Shown here piece after piece: positions 1-7,123 of a DNA stretch of 32,321 bases. Origin of the DNA: HGM11416 sp045596285 (GTDB lineage: Bacteria; Bacillota; Clostridia; Christensenellales; Borkfalkiaceae); assembly GCA_045596285.1 (NCBI GenBank), contig JAZOCA010000021.1:1-32321 (forward strand), given 5' to 3'. Every line of letters starts with the position of its first letter. Within the stretch, counting starts at the first letter, position 1. Below the pieces are notes generated by a model. That model was not told the origin of the DNA. It saw nothing but the letters and a program-made list of their open reading frames with translations, and did not search any database. The position numbers were made by a program, and so were the translations under genes.

Positions 1-833
1 TCCGTACTGCATCTGTGGCTACGAGCGACAACTATCTGTCTACAAAGAAAGCGGTAGATACTCATAAACACGGTATCTACCTGCTTCATAGTGTTGATGC
101 AATTAAAACTGCCATTAGTATGCAGACGGCAAAGGTCAAGACGATTTTGGAACGCCTTTTCCGTAAGGGCGGTAATATGTCAAAAAATCTTATTGCTCTC
201 GATACAAGAGAGTTTTACGCTTTCGTTATCAATAACGAGCATAAACTGAAGCAAGATTTCCGTGCCGTTACCACGGGCATGGCAGAACAAATGAGCTTTG
301 TTTTAAAGCCCAAGACTACCGTATTTCATATTCCCGAGCAGGACTTTTTCAAATACGATCCGAACGTGAAAAATGAGGTTGAATATCTTTCAAATGCTTA
401 TCACGACTACACTTCGGGATTCGCTACCAGCGTTGTCCGTAGCACGTCGGAAATGCTCTTTGAACAGCATTGTGAAAAGCGTGATGATATTGAATGGGTT
501 TATAAAAACGGCGATTCCGGTCAGCAGTATTTTTCTATCGTCTATATTGACGGACTCCGCCATCAATGGTTATTCTATGCCGATTATATCGTTAAAAAGA
601 AAGACGGCACGATTTGGATTATCGAAACCAAAGGCGGAGAAAGCAAAGGCAAGAACAAAAATATTGACGACCAGATTGAAAACAAATTTAACGCTTTCAA
701 GGACTATGCTGCACAGCAAGGAATCCAATGGGGATTCGTGCGTGATAAGGACAATCAGTTGTATATCAATAACACGGTATTTTCTATGAATATGTCCGAC
801 GACGCTTGGCAACCGCTTGAAAATATATTTTAA
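1..833 (+). CDS. Type III-like restriction enzyme helicase/nuclease subunit, C-terminal part (5' truncated by window)
   Basis: The reading frame is open to the left edge (an in-frame GTG at 15 and ATG at 177 are internal), so this is the tail of a larger protein. About 277 residues remain. They contain a PD-(D/E)xK nuclease signature: an Asp in FYADYIV (codon 582-584) followed by Glu and Lys in WIIETKGGE (codons 624-626 and 630-632). This arrangement is typical of the C-terminal endonuclease domain of type III restriction Res subunits and related DEAD/DEAH helicase-nucleases, which cut DNA after ATP-driven translocation. The helicase motifs would lie upstream, outside the window. The DUF262 gene follows after 16 bases and is probably co-transcribed. 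Codon use is more GC-rich than in the next two genes, so parts of this island may have different origins. Whether a Mod methylase lies upstream cannot be seen. Confidence 0.82.
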   Translation, partial: RTASVATSDNYLSTKKAVDTHKHGIYLLHSVDAIKTAISMQTAKVKTILERLFRKGGNMSKNLIALDTREFYAFVINNEHKLKQDFRAVTTGMAEQMSFVLKPKTTVFHIPEQDFFKYDPNVKNEVEYLSNAYHDYTSGFATSVVRSTSEMLFEQHCEKRDDIEWVYKNGDSGQQYFSIVYIDGLRHQWLFYADYIVKKKDGTIWIIETKGGESKGKNKNIDDQIENKFNAFKDYAAQQGIQWGFVRDKDNQLYINNTVFSMNMSDDAWQPLENIF

Positions 834-849
834 TTTAAGGAGATAACTT

Positions 850-2055
850 ATGAATATAGACGAAGTTGTATTTGAAGAAGTAGGCGAAGAAAATTCTGAC
901 CAATTGTCAGTTAATCCTAATAATATAGGGCAAGCGGTAATTTGGGGTACAGATTGGACAACAGAAACGATAAATACTCAAATGGTAAAGGGTAACATTG
1001 ATCTAACTCCAAAGTTTCAAAGACGAGATGCTTGGAATAACAGCGAAAAGAGTTGCTTAATTGAGTCGCTTATGTTAGGCATCCCTGTTCCTCCAATAAT
1101 TTTAGCTGAAAGCAAAACTAAAAGGAACACCTATATTGTTATAGATGGAAAGCAAAGATTATTGAGTATTCGTCGCTTTTATGCCGAGAAGCAAATATTG
1201 GATTCCGACCAAACGGAAGAATTTAAGCCGTTAAAATTATCGGGGCTTGCTGTACTAAAAGAATTAAACGGAAAGACAAAAAATCAAATCAATAATGATT
1301 ATATAACTAATCTTGAAAATCAAGCAATAAGAACGGTCATTATTAAGAATTGGCCAGATGAAGCATTCCTTTATACCGTCTTTTTACGCTTGAATACGGG
1401 CAGTAAAAAACTTTCCCCTCAAGAACTTAGGCAGGCATTAAAACCGGGTGATTTCTTAAGCTATTTAGATGATGCTACCGCTGCAAGCACAACTATGAGA
1501 AAAATGTTAAGAACGAAGATAGCCGATCCTCGTATGAGAGATATTGAATTGGCGTTACGTTTTTATGCGTTTAAATATTTCGTTACTTCATTTAACGGGA
1601 ACTTAAAGGAATTCTTAGATTATACCTGTGAGCAATTAAATATGCGTTGGGCAGAAGATGCTGATGAATTCAAAAAAGATTTTTCAGCGTTAGAAAGTGC
1701 TATTGATTTTTCGTATTCATTGATGGAAAATGATTCTCCATTTAGTCGTTACTCGGATGATAATAGTTCTAATAGATTCAACAGAAGTATATATGAATTG
1801 TTTAGCTTCTACTTTAGCATTGAAGAAATAAGAAATGCCATTGACTGTAAAAAATCCGAATTCATATTAAAGTTCAAAGAGCTGAATAATAACCCTGAAT
1901 TTATTTCCGCTGTTAGCGACACGACTAAAAGTCCAATTAAAGTCGTTGCGAGATTCTCTTTATTTGCGGATGTATTAAAAGAATTTTATTCTGCAAAAAT
2001 ACCAACATTAGAATTGCAAGATAATAAAATATCACTTGTCCATATCGGAGGTTAA
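850..2055 (+). CDS. DUF262 (GmrS-like N-terminal) domain protein
   Basis: 401 residues. Residues about 35-110 carry the DUF262 signature: FQRRDAW at 57-62, the segment LIESLMLGIPVPPIIL at 70-85, and the ParB-like catalytic motif DGKQRL at 99-104. Families with this domain include the NTP-binding half of GmrSD type IV restriction enzymes and many stand-alone defence proteins. The C-terminal 200 residues look helical, and I do not see the HNH/DUF1524 (GmrD) half here or in a following gene. The start is supported by AAGGAG at 838-843, 6 bases before ATG. The next gene begins one base after the stop, with its ribosome site inside the last codons here, so the two are probably translationally coupled. 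I infer a role in phage or foreign-DNA defence. Confidence 0.85.
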   Translation: MNIDEVVFEEVGEENSDQLSVNPNNIGQAVIWGTDWTTETINTQMVKGNIDLTPKFQRRDAWNNSEKSCLIESLMLGIPVPPIILAESKTKRNTYIVIDGKQRLLSIRRFYAEKQILDSDQTEEFKPLKLSGLAVLKELNGKTKNQINNDYITNLENQAIRTVIIKNWPDEAFLYTVFLRLNTGSKKLSPQELRQALKPGDFLSYLDDATAASTTMRKMLRTKIADPRMRDIELALRFYAFKYFVTSFNGNLKEFLDYTCEQLNMRWAEDADEFKKDFSALESAIDFSYSLMENDSPFSRYSDDNSSNRFNRSIYELFSFYFSIEEIRNAIDCKKSEFILKFKELNNNPEFISAVSDTTKSPIKVVARFSLFADVLKEFYSAKIPTLELQDNKISLVHIGG

Positions 2056-2056
2056 T

Positions 2057-2638
2057 ATGAGGACTCGGTTGAAAAAATATCGAGTCGATTTACAAAAAAG
2101 AATTAAAGCTATTAAATATCATTTTCGATTTACACAAAAGATAACGGGTATAACCCCCGCACAGGAAGATAAACTACGAGGGCTAATTGCGTTATGCCAT
2201 GCTGAAATTGAAGATTATTTTGAAACTGTCGCTTTGACTCTTTTTAATGACTCTGTGACAAAATGGCAAACGAAAAATATCGCTAATTATAATTTAGGCG
2301 CGTTTTTTATTCGTGGAGAAAGACCTGATAAAAATTTAGACTTAGGCTCTATGCTGTTTCAAATGAAGAAAATGTATGTTGATAAAGTTACAAAAAATCA
2401 CGGTATTAAACAAGAAAACATACATAAGCTCTTTTATCCTTTGGGTTACGAAGATAGTGATTTCGATGTTTCTTTTTTATCGCAGTTAGATAGTTTTGGC
2501 GTACAAAGAGGGAAAATCGTACACAGCTCTGCAAAAAAAGCAGTAACGGCATTAGACCAAAAAACAGTTATTGACATGGTTGACGATATTACAAAAGCAT
2601 TAGAGGACTTTGAAACGGTCATATTAAGCAAAATATAA
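2057..2638 (+). CDS. HEPN-like protein paired with DUF262
   Basis: 193 residues, starting at the ATG preceded by GGAGG at 2047-2051, which is preferable to an upstream GTG-type start. The protein is mostly helical and basic at the N-terminus. Near the C-terminus it has RGKIVH (Arg151 to His156), matching the R-x4-6-H motif of HEPN domains, many of which are metal-independent RNases (for example the RiboL-PSP-HEPN and MAE_28990 types). It lies one base after the DUF262 gene and is followed by a strong terminator, making it the last gene of the defence operon. HEPN proteins beside DUF262 genes are a known association in defence islands. The exact HEPN subfamily is not certain from sequence reading alone, and its RNase activity is an inference from the motif. 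Confidence 0.65.
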   Translation: MRTRLKKYRVDLQKRIKAIKYHFRFTQKITGITPAQEDKLRGLIALCHAEIEDYFETVALTLFNDSVTKWQTKNIANYNLGAFFIRGERPDKNLDLGSMLFQMKKMYVDKVTKNHGIKQENIHKLFYPLGYEDSDFDVSFLSQLDSFGVQRGKIVHSSAKKAVTALDQKTVIDMVDDITKALEDFETVILSKI

Positions 2639-2640
2639 GT

Positions 2641-2682
2641 AAATCCCCTGCAAATTCGTTTGAATTTGCAGGGGATTTCTCG
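2641..2682 (+). terminator. Strong hairpin terminator closing the defence operon
   Basis: A perfect 17-bp stem (2641-2657 with 2662-2678) around the loop GTTT begins two bases after the HEPN stop codon. The arms start with AAA and end with TTT, so it could act in both directions. Confidence 0.85.
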
Positions 2683-2697
2683 TCCTACTCGGTTAGT

Positions 2698-2722
2698 GTG
2701 ATTTCTTCGTTAAGAACATCAC
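2698..2722. other. Unassigned small hairpin in the 2679-2832 gap
   Basis: GTGATTTCTT (2698-2707) pairs with AAGAA-C-ATCAC (2712-2722) around CGTT, with one bulged C. There is no T-run on either side, so it is not a clear terminator. It lies between the convergent defence operon and patatin gene. Nothing else is recognisable in this gap. Confidence 0.35.
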
Positions 2723-2832
2723 GCTTTCGGGTGGTTGTTTATTAATATAAATTATTCGGGTTTTAGGTCTTTGCTTGAACAATATTTATCAAAAGATTTT
2801 ATTATCGAGTTATTTTATTGTAGCAAAGGTTG

Positions 2833-3618
2833 TTAACTAATTAATTCTTTTATTTCGTCTATCATAGAAAGGGCGCTTTCGTAGCCCTGCTGGTATGCAA
2901 ACTGCATATTTTGCTGTAATATTTTATACTGGCTCATATCGCCAAGGTTTGGCGTGCATAGAATATCAGGTGGGTTTTCTTTTAAACAAAATTCACTTAC
3001 TTTGCTATCGTAAATATCAAAAATTCTTAACAAGTAACCCAGTATGCTTTTAAGTTCGTCTATTTCGCGAACGCCACCTAAAACGTCAACCCCAACAACA
3101 ACGTCTGCGCCTAAATCGTAAGCTTCTTTCACGGGCACACGGCAAACGGGCGAGCCGTCTGCAACTAGCATATTTTCATAGTCTACCGGCGCAAAGACCA
3201 TAGGAATAGAAGAACTTGCTTGAACGGCAGTTGCCACAGGGCCTTGATCGAAAACCACCTTTTCTCCGCTGATAATATCAAGCCCAACGCAAGCAAAGGG
3301 TATTTTTAAATCTTCTATATGTTTATCCCCCAAATATCTGTGAAGAAGAGCGTACATTTTTTTACTTTTTAACAAAGTACCGTTTTTAATGGCGGTTGGT
3401 GAAAGGTCTAAAACGTCACGCGTGCGAAGAGCGAGCGCAACTTTAATCATATATTCGGGTGAAATGCCCATGCAGTAAAAACTGCCCACAACCGAGCCCA
3501 TAGAAGTCCCCGTGATGCAGTAGGGTTTAATTTTGTGATCGTTTAAACATTTTAAAAAACCAACGTGCGCAATTCCGCGCGCTCCGCCTGCGCCAAGCGC
3601 TAAACCTAATTTTTTCAT
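2833..3618 (-). CDS. Patatin-like phospholipase (RssA/NTE-like)
   Basis: 261 residues. The protein has the full patatin set: the oxyanion-hole glycine-rich loop GAGGARG (residues 9-15), the nucleophile elbow GTSMG with Ser39, and the catalytic-dyad Asp154 in DGSP. These enzymes hydrolyse acyl chains from membrane phospholipids or related lipids with a Ser-Asp dyad. The length matches the short bacterial RssA/YlbK type. No signal peptide or membrane helix is seen, so it is probably cytosolic and membrane-associated. The start follows an AAGGAG-type site (on the plus strand CTCCTT at 3627-3632). It is transcribed in the same direction as the CorC-type gene upstream, but a terminator lies between them, so it probably has its own promoter. 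The natural substrate is unknown. Confidence 0.9.
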   Translation of the reverse strand: MKKLGLALGAGGARGIAHVGFLKCLNDHKIKPYCITGTSMGSVVGSFYCMGISPEYMIKVALALRTRDVLDLSPTAIKNGTLLKSKKMYALLHRYLGDKHIEDLKIPFACVGLDIISGEKVVFDQGPVATAVQASSSIPMVFAPVDYENMLVADGSPVCRVPVKEAYDLGADVVVGVDVLGGVREIDELKSILGYLLRIFDIYDSKVSEFCLKENPPDILCTPNLGDMSQYKILQQNMQFAYQQGYESALSMIDEIKELIS

Positions 3619-3704
3619 AAAAATTCTCCTTAAACAGAGTGTAAAAAAGTTATAGAGTTATTTTGTGTAAGAATAAAATATTTAAAAGGGTTTTGGGGGT
3701 AAAA

Positions 3705-3740
3705 AAATAGCAACGGAAAAAAAGCCCCCCATTGCTATTT
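3705..3740 (-). terminator. Terminator of the CNNM/CorC gene
   Basis: On the minus strand AAATAGCAA (3740-3732) pairs with TTGCTATTT (3713-3705) and is followed by a run of T. It lies just downstream of the CNNM/CBS/CorC gene, which stops at 3753. Confidence 0.8.
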
Positions 3741-3752
3741 ATCGTTTGTAAA

Positions 3753-5048
3753 TTAATCCTCTTTTTCGTCATCTTTAACGGGATTTATAACTACTTTAAC
3801 GTCTAAAACCCGTCTTTGAGTGAGTTTATTCGTGATAATGGTAAGATTTTTATATTCAAAAGAATCGAACTTTTTGGGGAAAGTACCCGTTTGTTCAATA
3901 ACCCAACCGCTAACCGTTTGAGTTTCGAATTCTTCGTCTTCCCCTTCTAAACCGAAAAGGGTAAAGAATTTATCTAATTCGGCTCTGCCGTCTACCATAT
4001 AAGTTACTTCGTCTATTTTTGTGAAATAGTTAATAACTTCGTCGTGTTCGTCCCAAATTTCGCCAACTAACTCTTCCAAAATATCTTCCAAGGTGGCAAT
4101 ACCAAGCGTTCCGCCGTATTCGTCAACGACTATCGCCATGTGAACTTTTTGCTTTTGCATACTTTTTAAAAGAGTTGAAATCTTCATTCTTTCGGTGGCG
4201 TATGCAACTGGGGAAATGGCGTTTTTAATAGTTTTATCGCCACGTTCAAGGGCTGCAAAAAAGTCAATATTGTGAATCATACCAACGATTTGGTCTATCG
4301 TGCCGTTATACACGGGCATACGTGAGAAGTTATATTCTAAGAACAAATGCTTAACTTGTTCCATAGGCATATCTAAAGATACGGCTATCACGCCAACGCG
4401 TGGAACTAAAATATCTTCTACCAAAACGTCGTCAAATTCAATAGAGCTTGAAATTAATTTGGTTTCGCTTTCGTTTAAAGCGCCGTCTTCTTGTGCTTCT
4501 TCAACTATTGTAAGAAGTTCTTCTTCGGTAATTTTTTCACCACCTTCAAGTTTAAATATCTTTTTAAGCAAGAATTTTAAACCCGAAAATACAAAAGTGA
4601 TGGGCCATAAAATTATCATAAAGAATTTTATGGGGTAACCAAGTACGATAGAAGAGCCTTCGCTTTTTTCCTTGGCTATAAGCTTCGGTGTGATTTCGCC
4701 GAAAATAAGTACCACAACGGTGGTAACGGCAGTAGAAACGGTTGCTGCGATATTTGTGTTTCCGCTTAAAATCTGTTCAAAAATAATAAGGCATAAACTC
4801 GATAAAGTAATGTTAACAAGGTTGTTACCAACTAAAATGGTAGATAAAACTTTATCGAAGTTTTCGGCTAAGTCAAGGGCGTTTTTCGCACCTTTATGGC
4901 CTTCTTGCGCTTTTACGCGAAGTTTGGTTTTGTTAACCGAAGAAAATGCCGTTTCGGTTGCAGAAAAGAAAGCAGATAAGATGATTAGTATTACGCATAT
5001 TACTATATGTAAGGTAATACTGTCAGGTTCAGGGTCGTCAGAGTCCAT
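3753..5048 (-). CDS. CNNM-CBS-CorC_HlyC family membrane protein (hemolysin-like, probable Mg2+/Co2+ efflux)
   Basis: 431 residues. An N-terminal CNNM (DUF21) transmembrane domain covers about residues 10-185 and includes the segment ILSAFFSATETAFSS and the hydrophobic stretch near 60-110. It is followed by two CBS domains (about 205-330; EDILVPR begins the first and MAIVVDEYGGTLGIATLEDILEELVGE closes the pair, with the usual acidic linker) and a C-terminal CorC_HlyC domain (about 345-425). The family is usually annotated hemolysin, but better-studied members handle Mg2+ or other divalent cations. Two MgtE importers lie elsewhere in this window, so export or sensing of Mg2+ is a reasonable inference. 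A consensus promoter lies upstream (5085-5113). Confidence 0.93.
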   Translation of the reverse strand: MDSDDPEPDSITLHIVICVILIILSAFFSATETAFSSVNKTKLRVKAQEGHKGAKNALDLAENFDKVLSTILVGNNLVNITLSSLCLIIFEQILSGNTNIAATVSTAVTTVVVLIFGEITPKLIAKEKSEGSSIVLGYPIKFFMIILWPITFVFSGLKFLLKKIFKLEGGEKITEEELLTIVEEAQEDGALNESETKLISSSIEFDDVLVEDILVPRVGVIAVSLDMPMEQVKHLFLEYNFSRMPVYNGTIDQIVGMIHNIDFFAALERGDKTIKNAISPVAYATERMKISTLLKSMQKQKVHMAIVVDEYGGTLGIATLEDILEELVGEIWDEHDEVINYFTKIDEVTYMVDGRAELDKFFTLFGLEGEDEEFETQTVSGWVIEQTGTFPKKFDSFEYKNLTIITNKLTQRRVLDVKVVINPVKDDEKED

Positions 5049-5084
5049 TTTTTCTCCTTATGTTAAAAAAATTATTGTTTTTGT

Positions 5085-5113
5085 ATTATATCATATATTT
5101 AAAAACTTGTAAA
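5085..5113 (-). promoter_or_regulatory. Sigma-A promoter of the CNNM/CorC gene
   Basis: Read on the minus strand: TTTACA (5113-5108), a 17-base spacer, then TATAAT (5090-5085). It lies 37 bases upstream of the ATG, with AAGGAG before the start. Confidence 0.8.
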
Positions 5114-5167
5114 CAAAATATAAGGTTTAAAGAAAACATTTTAATTAAACACTCCTTTTAATATGCG

Positions 5168-5192
5168 AAAACGCCACTTTTGTGCGTTTTTT
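5168..5192 (+). terminator. Terminator-like hairpin in the divergent gap
   Basis: AAAACGC (5168-5174) pairs with GCGTTTT (5184-5190), followed by TT. It lies between the divergent CNNM/CorC and yabP genes, so it is not after any plus-strand gene seen here. It may stop upstream antisense transcription or be a relic. A TATAAT at 5221-5226 lies downstream and could start the yabP transcript, but I find no good -35 for it. Confidence 0.4.
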
Positions 5193-5293
5193 GTGCGGTA
5201 TTATGGGCTAAGGTTGTGCCTATAATGCTTTTTTTGTTTGTTTTTATGCATATTAACCTAATATTAAACGTAAAATTTATGGGAGTTTATATT

Positions 5294-5554
5294 ATGGAAG
5301 AGTTAAAAAATCATCTGTTTACCCTTGAAAATCAAAAACGAATTGCCGTAACTTGTGTTTTAGAAGTAGAAATCGTCACGCAAGAAAAAATAGTTTTGGC
5401 GCTTAACGGCGGAAAAAGGTTAACCGTTAACGGAAGAGATTTAAAAATGGGCGCGTTTTCAAAGCAAACGGGAAATTTTAGCGCAGAAGGGTTTATTTAT
5501 GAAGTAAAATACGGCGCACAAAAAAATTCTTTTATTAAAAGGCTTTTAAAATGA
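5294..5554 (+). CDS. yabP: Sporulation protein YabP
   Basis: 86 residues from the ATG at 5294. I prefer this start because GGGAG lies 8 bases upstream and because the family begins with a short LENQKR-type segment; upstream in-frame starts would add a non-family extension. The protein is an all-beta sequence (LENQKRIAVTCV, then KIVLALNGGKRLTVNGRDLKM, then a GNFSAEGFIYEVKY strand), the pattern of the YabP/YqfC family needed in the mother cell for spore coat and cortex maturation. It is directly followed by yabQ with a 4-base ATGA overlap and then divIC, the conserved order in spore-forming Firmicutes. This is one of the best clues to the organism's lifestyle. Confidence 0.85.
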   Translation: MEELKNHLFTLENQKRIAVTCVLEVEIVTQEKIVLALNGGKRLTVNGRDLKMGAFSKQTGNFSAEGFIYEVKYGAQKNSFIKRLLK

Positions 5555-6081
5555 CCTTTAGCGTTGCAAATCAGCCCATTTTTTGTTTACTGTTTTTTTG
5601 CGCGGGCTTTTGCTTTGGGCTTTTAACCGCATTTCCATTTGATTTCGTGCTTGCAAATTTAAAAAGCGAGTGGCTAAACCAAATTTTATGCTTTCTAAGA
5701 ATAGTTTTTTTAGCTTTTTTTTTCACTATTTACAAATATTACGTCAGCGCGGGCGAAATTAGGCTGTATTTATGCCTGTTTTGTTTAATCGGTTTTTACC
5801 TATACTTAAAAACAATGGGTAAAATAATTGCAAATCTATTCAAAAAGTTGTATAATAAGTGTGAAAAAGGTATAAAACAAAGGAGAAAATTGTTAAATGA
5901 CCTTAGAAAAGCTAAAAAAAATAACCGCAGCGGCAACAGCGTCCGCCGTATTGCTACTTTGCATTTTGGTGGGAATAATGATTTACCAAATGGGAATCAT
6001 TCACGGCAAAAAAGCGCGAATGGACGAGTTGCAGGCAGAAATACAAGCGTTAGAAGAGCAAAAACAAAACACGCAGGATGA
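5551..6081 (+). CDS. yabQ: Spore cortex/membrane protein YabQ-like, with long overlap into divIC
   Basis: 176 residues. Hydrophobic segments at about 10-30, 45-65 and 75-92 give three to four membrane spans, followed by a basic tail starting near NLFKKLYNKCEKGIKQRRK. The position between yabP and divIC and the topology fit YabQ, a mother-cell membrane protein needed for spore cortex formation. The odd feature is its end: the frame does not stop before divIC but runs 185 bases into it, so the last 61 residues (rich in Arg, Asn, Ser) are read out of frame over the divIC gene. This tail has no obvious family character. Either the overlap is genuine, or an original stop was lost by mutation or a frameshift. 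The identification rests more on context than on strong motifs. Confidence 0.7.
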   Translation: MTFSVANQPIFCLLFFCAGFCFGLLTAFPFDFVLANLKSEWLNQILCFLRIVFLAFFFTIYKYYVSAGEIRLYLCLFCLIGFYLYLKTMGKIIANLFKKLYNKCEKGIKQRRKLLNDLRKAKKNNRSGNSVRRIATLHFGGNNDLPNGNHSRQKSANGRVAGRNTSVRRAKTKHAG

Positions 6082-6163
6082 TATAGACTTGTGGTTAACC
6101 GAGTGGAAAATTGAACAAAGAGCAAATGAACTCGGTTATATTTACGAAAACGATAAAGCATAA
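5897..6163 (+). CDS. divIC: Septum formation initiator DivIC/FtsB-like protein
   Basis: 88 residues, from the ATG preceded by AAAGGAG at 5879-5885. There is a short cytosolic N-terminus, one membrane helix (about residues 13-33), and then an extracytoplasmic coiled coil of charged heptads (KKARMDELQAEIQALEEQKQ), ending in the family's ELGYI-type motif (ANELGYIYEND). This is the bitopic DivIC/FtsB architecture, which with FtsL and DivIB activates septal peptidoglycan synthesis. The yabP-yabQ-divIC order is conserved in spore formers. Its first two thirds overlap the yabQ reading frame in another phase. Confidence 0.85.
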   Translation: MTLEKLKKITAAATASAVLLLCILVGIMIYQMGIIHGKKARMDELQAEIQALEEQKQNTQDDIDLWLTEWKIEQRANELGYIYENDKA

Positions 6164-6195
6164 AAATTGCCTTATAGCGCGATTATAGGCACTTT
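6164..6195 (-). repeat. Intergenic stem-loop element, copy 1 (reverse)
   Basis: AAATTGCCT (6164-6172) pairs with AGGCACTTT (6187-6195), one mismatch. The loop, read on the minus strand, contains TAATCGCGCTATA. It starts right after the divIC stop. Confidence 0.75.
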
Positions 6196-6217
6196 CGGCA
6201 TTTTTGCGGGGTGAAAT

Positions 6218-7123
6218 ATGCAAAAGGCTAACGTTATTTCTATAATTGATATCGGCAGTAATTCGGTGCGTTTAAGAATAAGCGCAAACGATAACGTCTT
6301 GATAAGGAAATCCGAAACGACGCAACTATCAAGGGGTATAAAAAACGGCTTTTTAAGCGAAGAGAGTATTTTAAGAACTTTAAACGCTTTAAAGAGTTTT
6401 ATATCTTTATCTAAAGAATACGGTGCAAAAATTTACGCTTTTGCAACCGCCGCAGTAAGAAATAGTAAAAACGGCCACTCTTTTTGTAACGAGTTTAAAG
6501 AACTTTTCGGTTTTTTGCCCGAAGTTGTCAGCGGTAAAATGGAAGCCCAGTTGGGCGTTCTTGGCGCGCTTTACGGCAAAGAAAGCGGTGCGGTTATAGA
6601 TATAGGCGGTGCGTCAAGCGAAGTGGTAATCGTTAAAGATGGGGTAATTCGTTATTCTTATTCTATGCCTTACGGCGCGGTTACGTTAACGGACGCCTGC
6701 GGTAAAAACAAGCAAAAGGCAACCAATCTTTTGCAACGTCAGCTACAAAACTTTCCAGATATTTCCACTTTTAAAGATAATATGCCCACTTTTTACGGTA
6801 TAGGTGGAACGGCTAATACTCTGGCGTTTATGGGTAGCGGATTAAAAGAGTACGATAGGGACAAGCTAAACGGCAGTATATTAACAAAAGAAGATCTTAA
6901 TAAAAGGGTAGAAGAACTTTTTAAAATAAGTGAAACTACTCTTAAAGATAAATACAATATAAGCATTTTGCGCGCAAACGTAATTCATTCAGGCGCGCTT
7001 ATTATGCAAACTTTACTCGATTACCTTTCTATAAGCGAAATCCTTTTAACGGAAAACGATAATTTAGAAGGGTATTATTTATTAAAAATTCAGGGGTTAG
7101 GTTATGAGGAGCAGGAAGATTGA
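6218..7123 (+). CDS. Ppx/GppA-family phosphatase (exopolyphosphatase or pppGpp hydrolase type)
   Basis: 301 residues, the length of the short Ppx/GppA form that lacks the C-terminal HD domain. The ASKHA-fold nucleotide-binding motifs are visible: phosphate-1 loop IIDIGSNSVRL at residues 8-18, AFATAAVRNSKNG near 70, and the second loop AVIDIGGASSEVVI near 125-140, followed by YGIGGTANTLA. Members hydrolyse inorganic polyphosphate or (p)ppGpp; sequence alone does not decide which. It follows divIC, as in several Clostridia, and overlaps the next gene by 20 bases, suggesting an operon. The ribosome site is GGGG(T)G, 6 to 10 bases before ATG. Confidence 0.88.
   Translation: MQKANVISIIDIGSNSVRLRISANDNVLIRKSETTQLSRGIKNGFLSEESILRTLNALKSFISLSKEYGAKIYAFATAAVRNSKNGHSFCNEFKELFGFLPEVVSGKMEAQLGVLGALYGKESGAVIDIGGASSEVVIVKDGVIRYSYSMPYGAVTLTDACGKNKQKATNLLQRQLQNFPDISTFKDNMPTFYGIGGTANTLAFMGSGLKEYDRDKLNGSILTKEDLNKRVEELFKISETTLKDKYNISILRANVIHSGALIMQTLLDYLSISEILLTENDNLEGYYLLKIQGLGYEEQED

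Noticed and set aside
850..2055. Complete GmrSD type IV restriction enzyme
   Set aside because: The DUF1524/HNH catalytic half is absent from this gene and its neighbour.
4300..5112. Plus-strand frames opposite the CNNM/CorC gene
   Set aside because: They are shadows of the confident minus-strand gene and show no protein family features.
5180..5293. Longer yabP start at 5180
   Set aside because: The extra N-terminal residues do not fit the family, while the ATG at 5294 has a good ribosome site.
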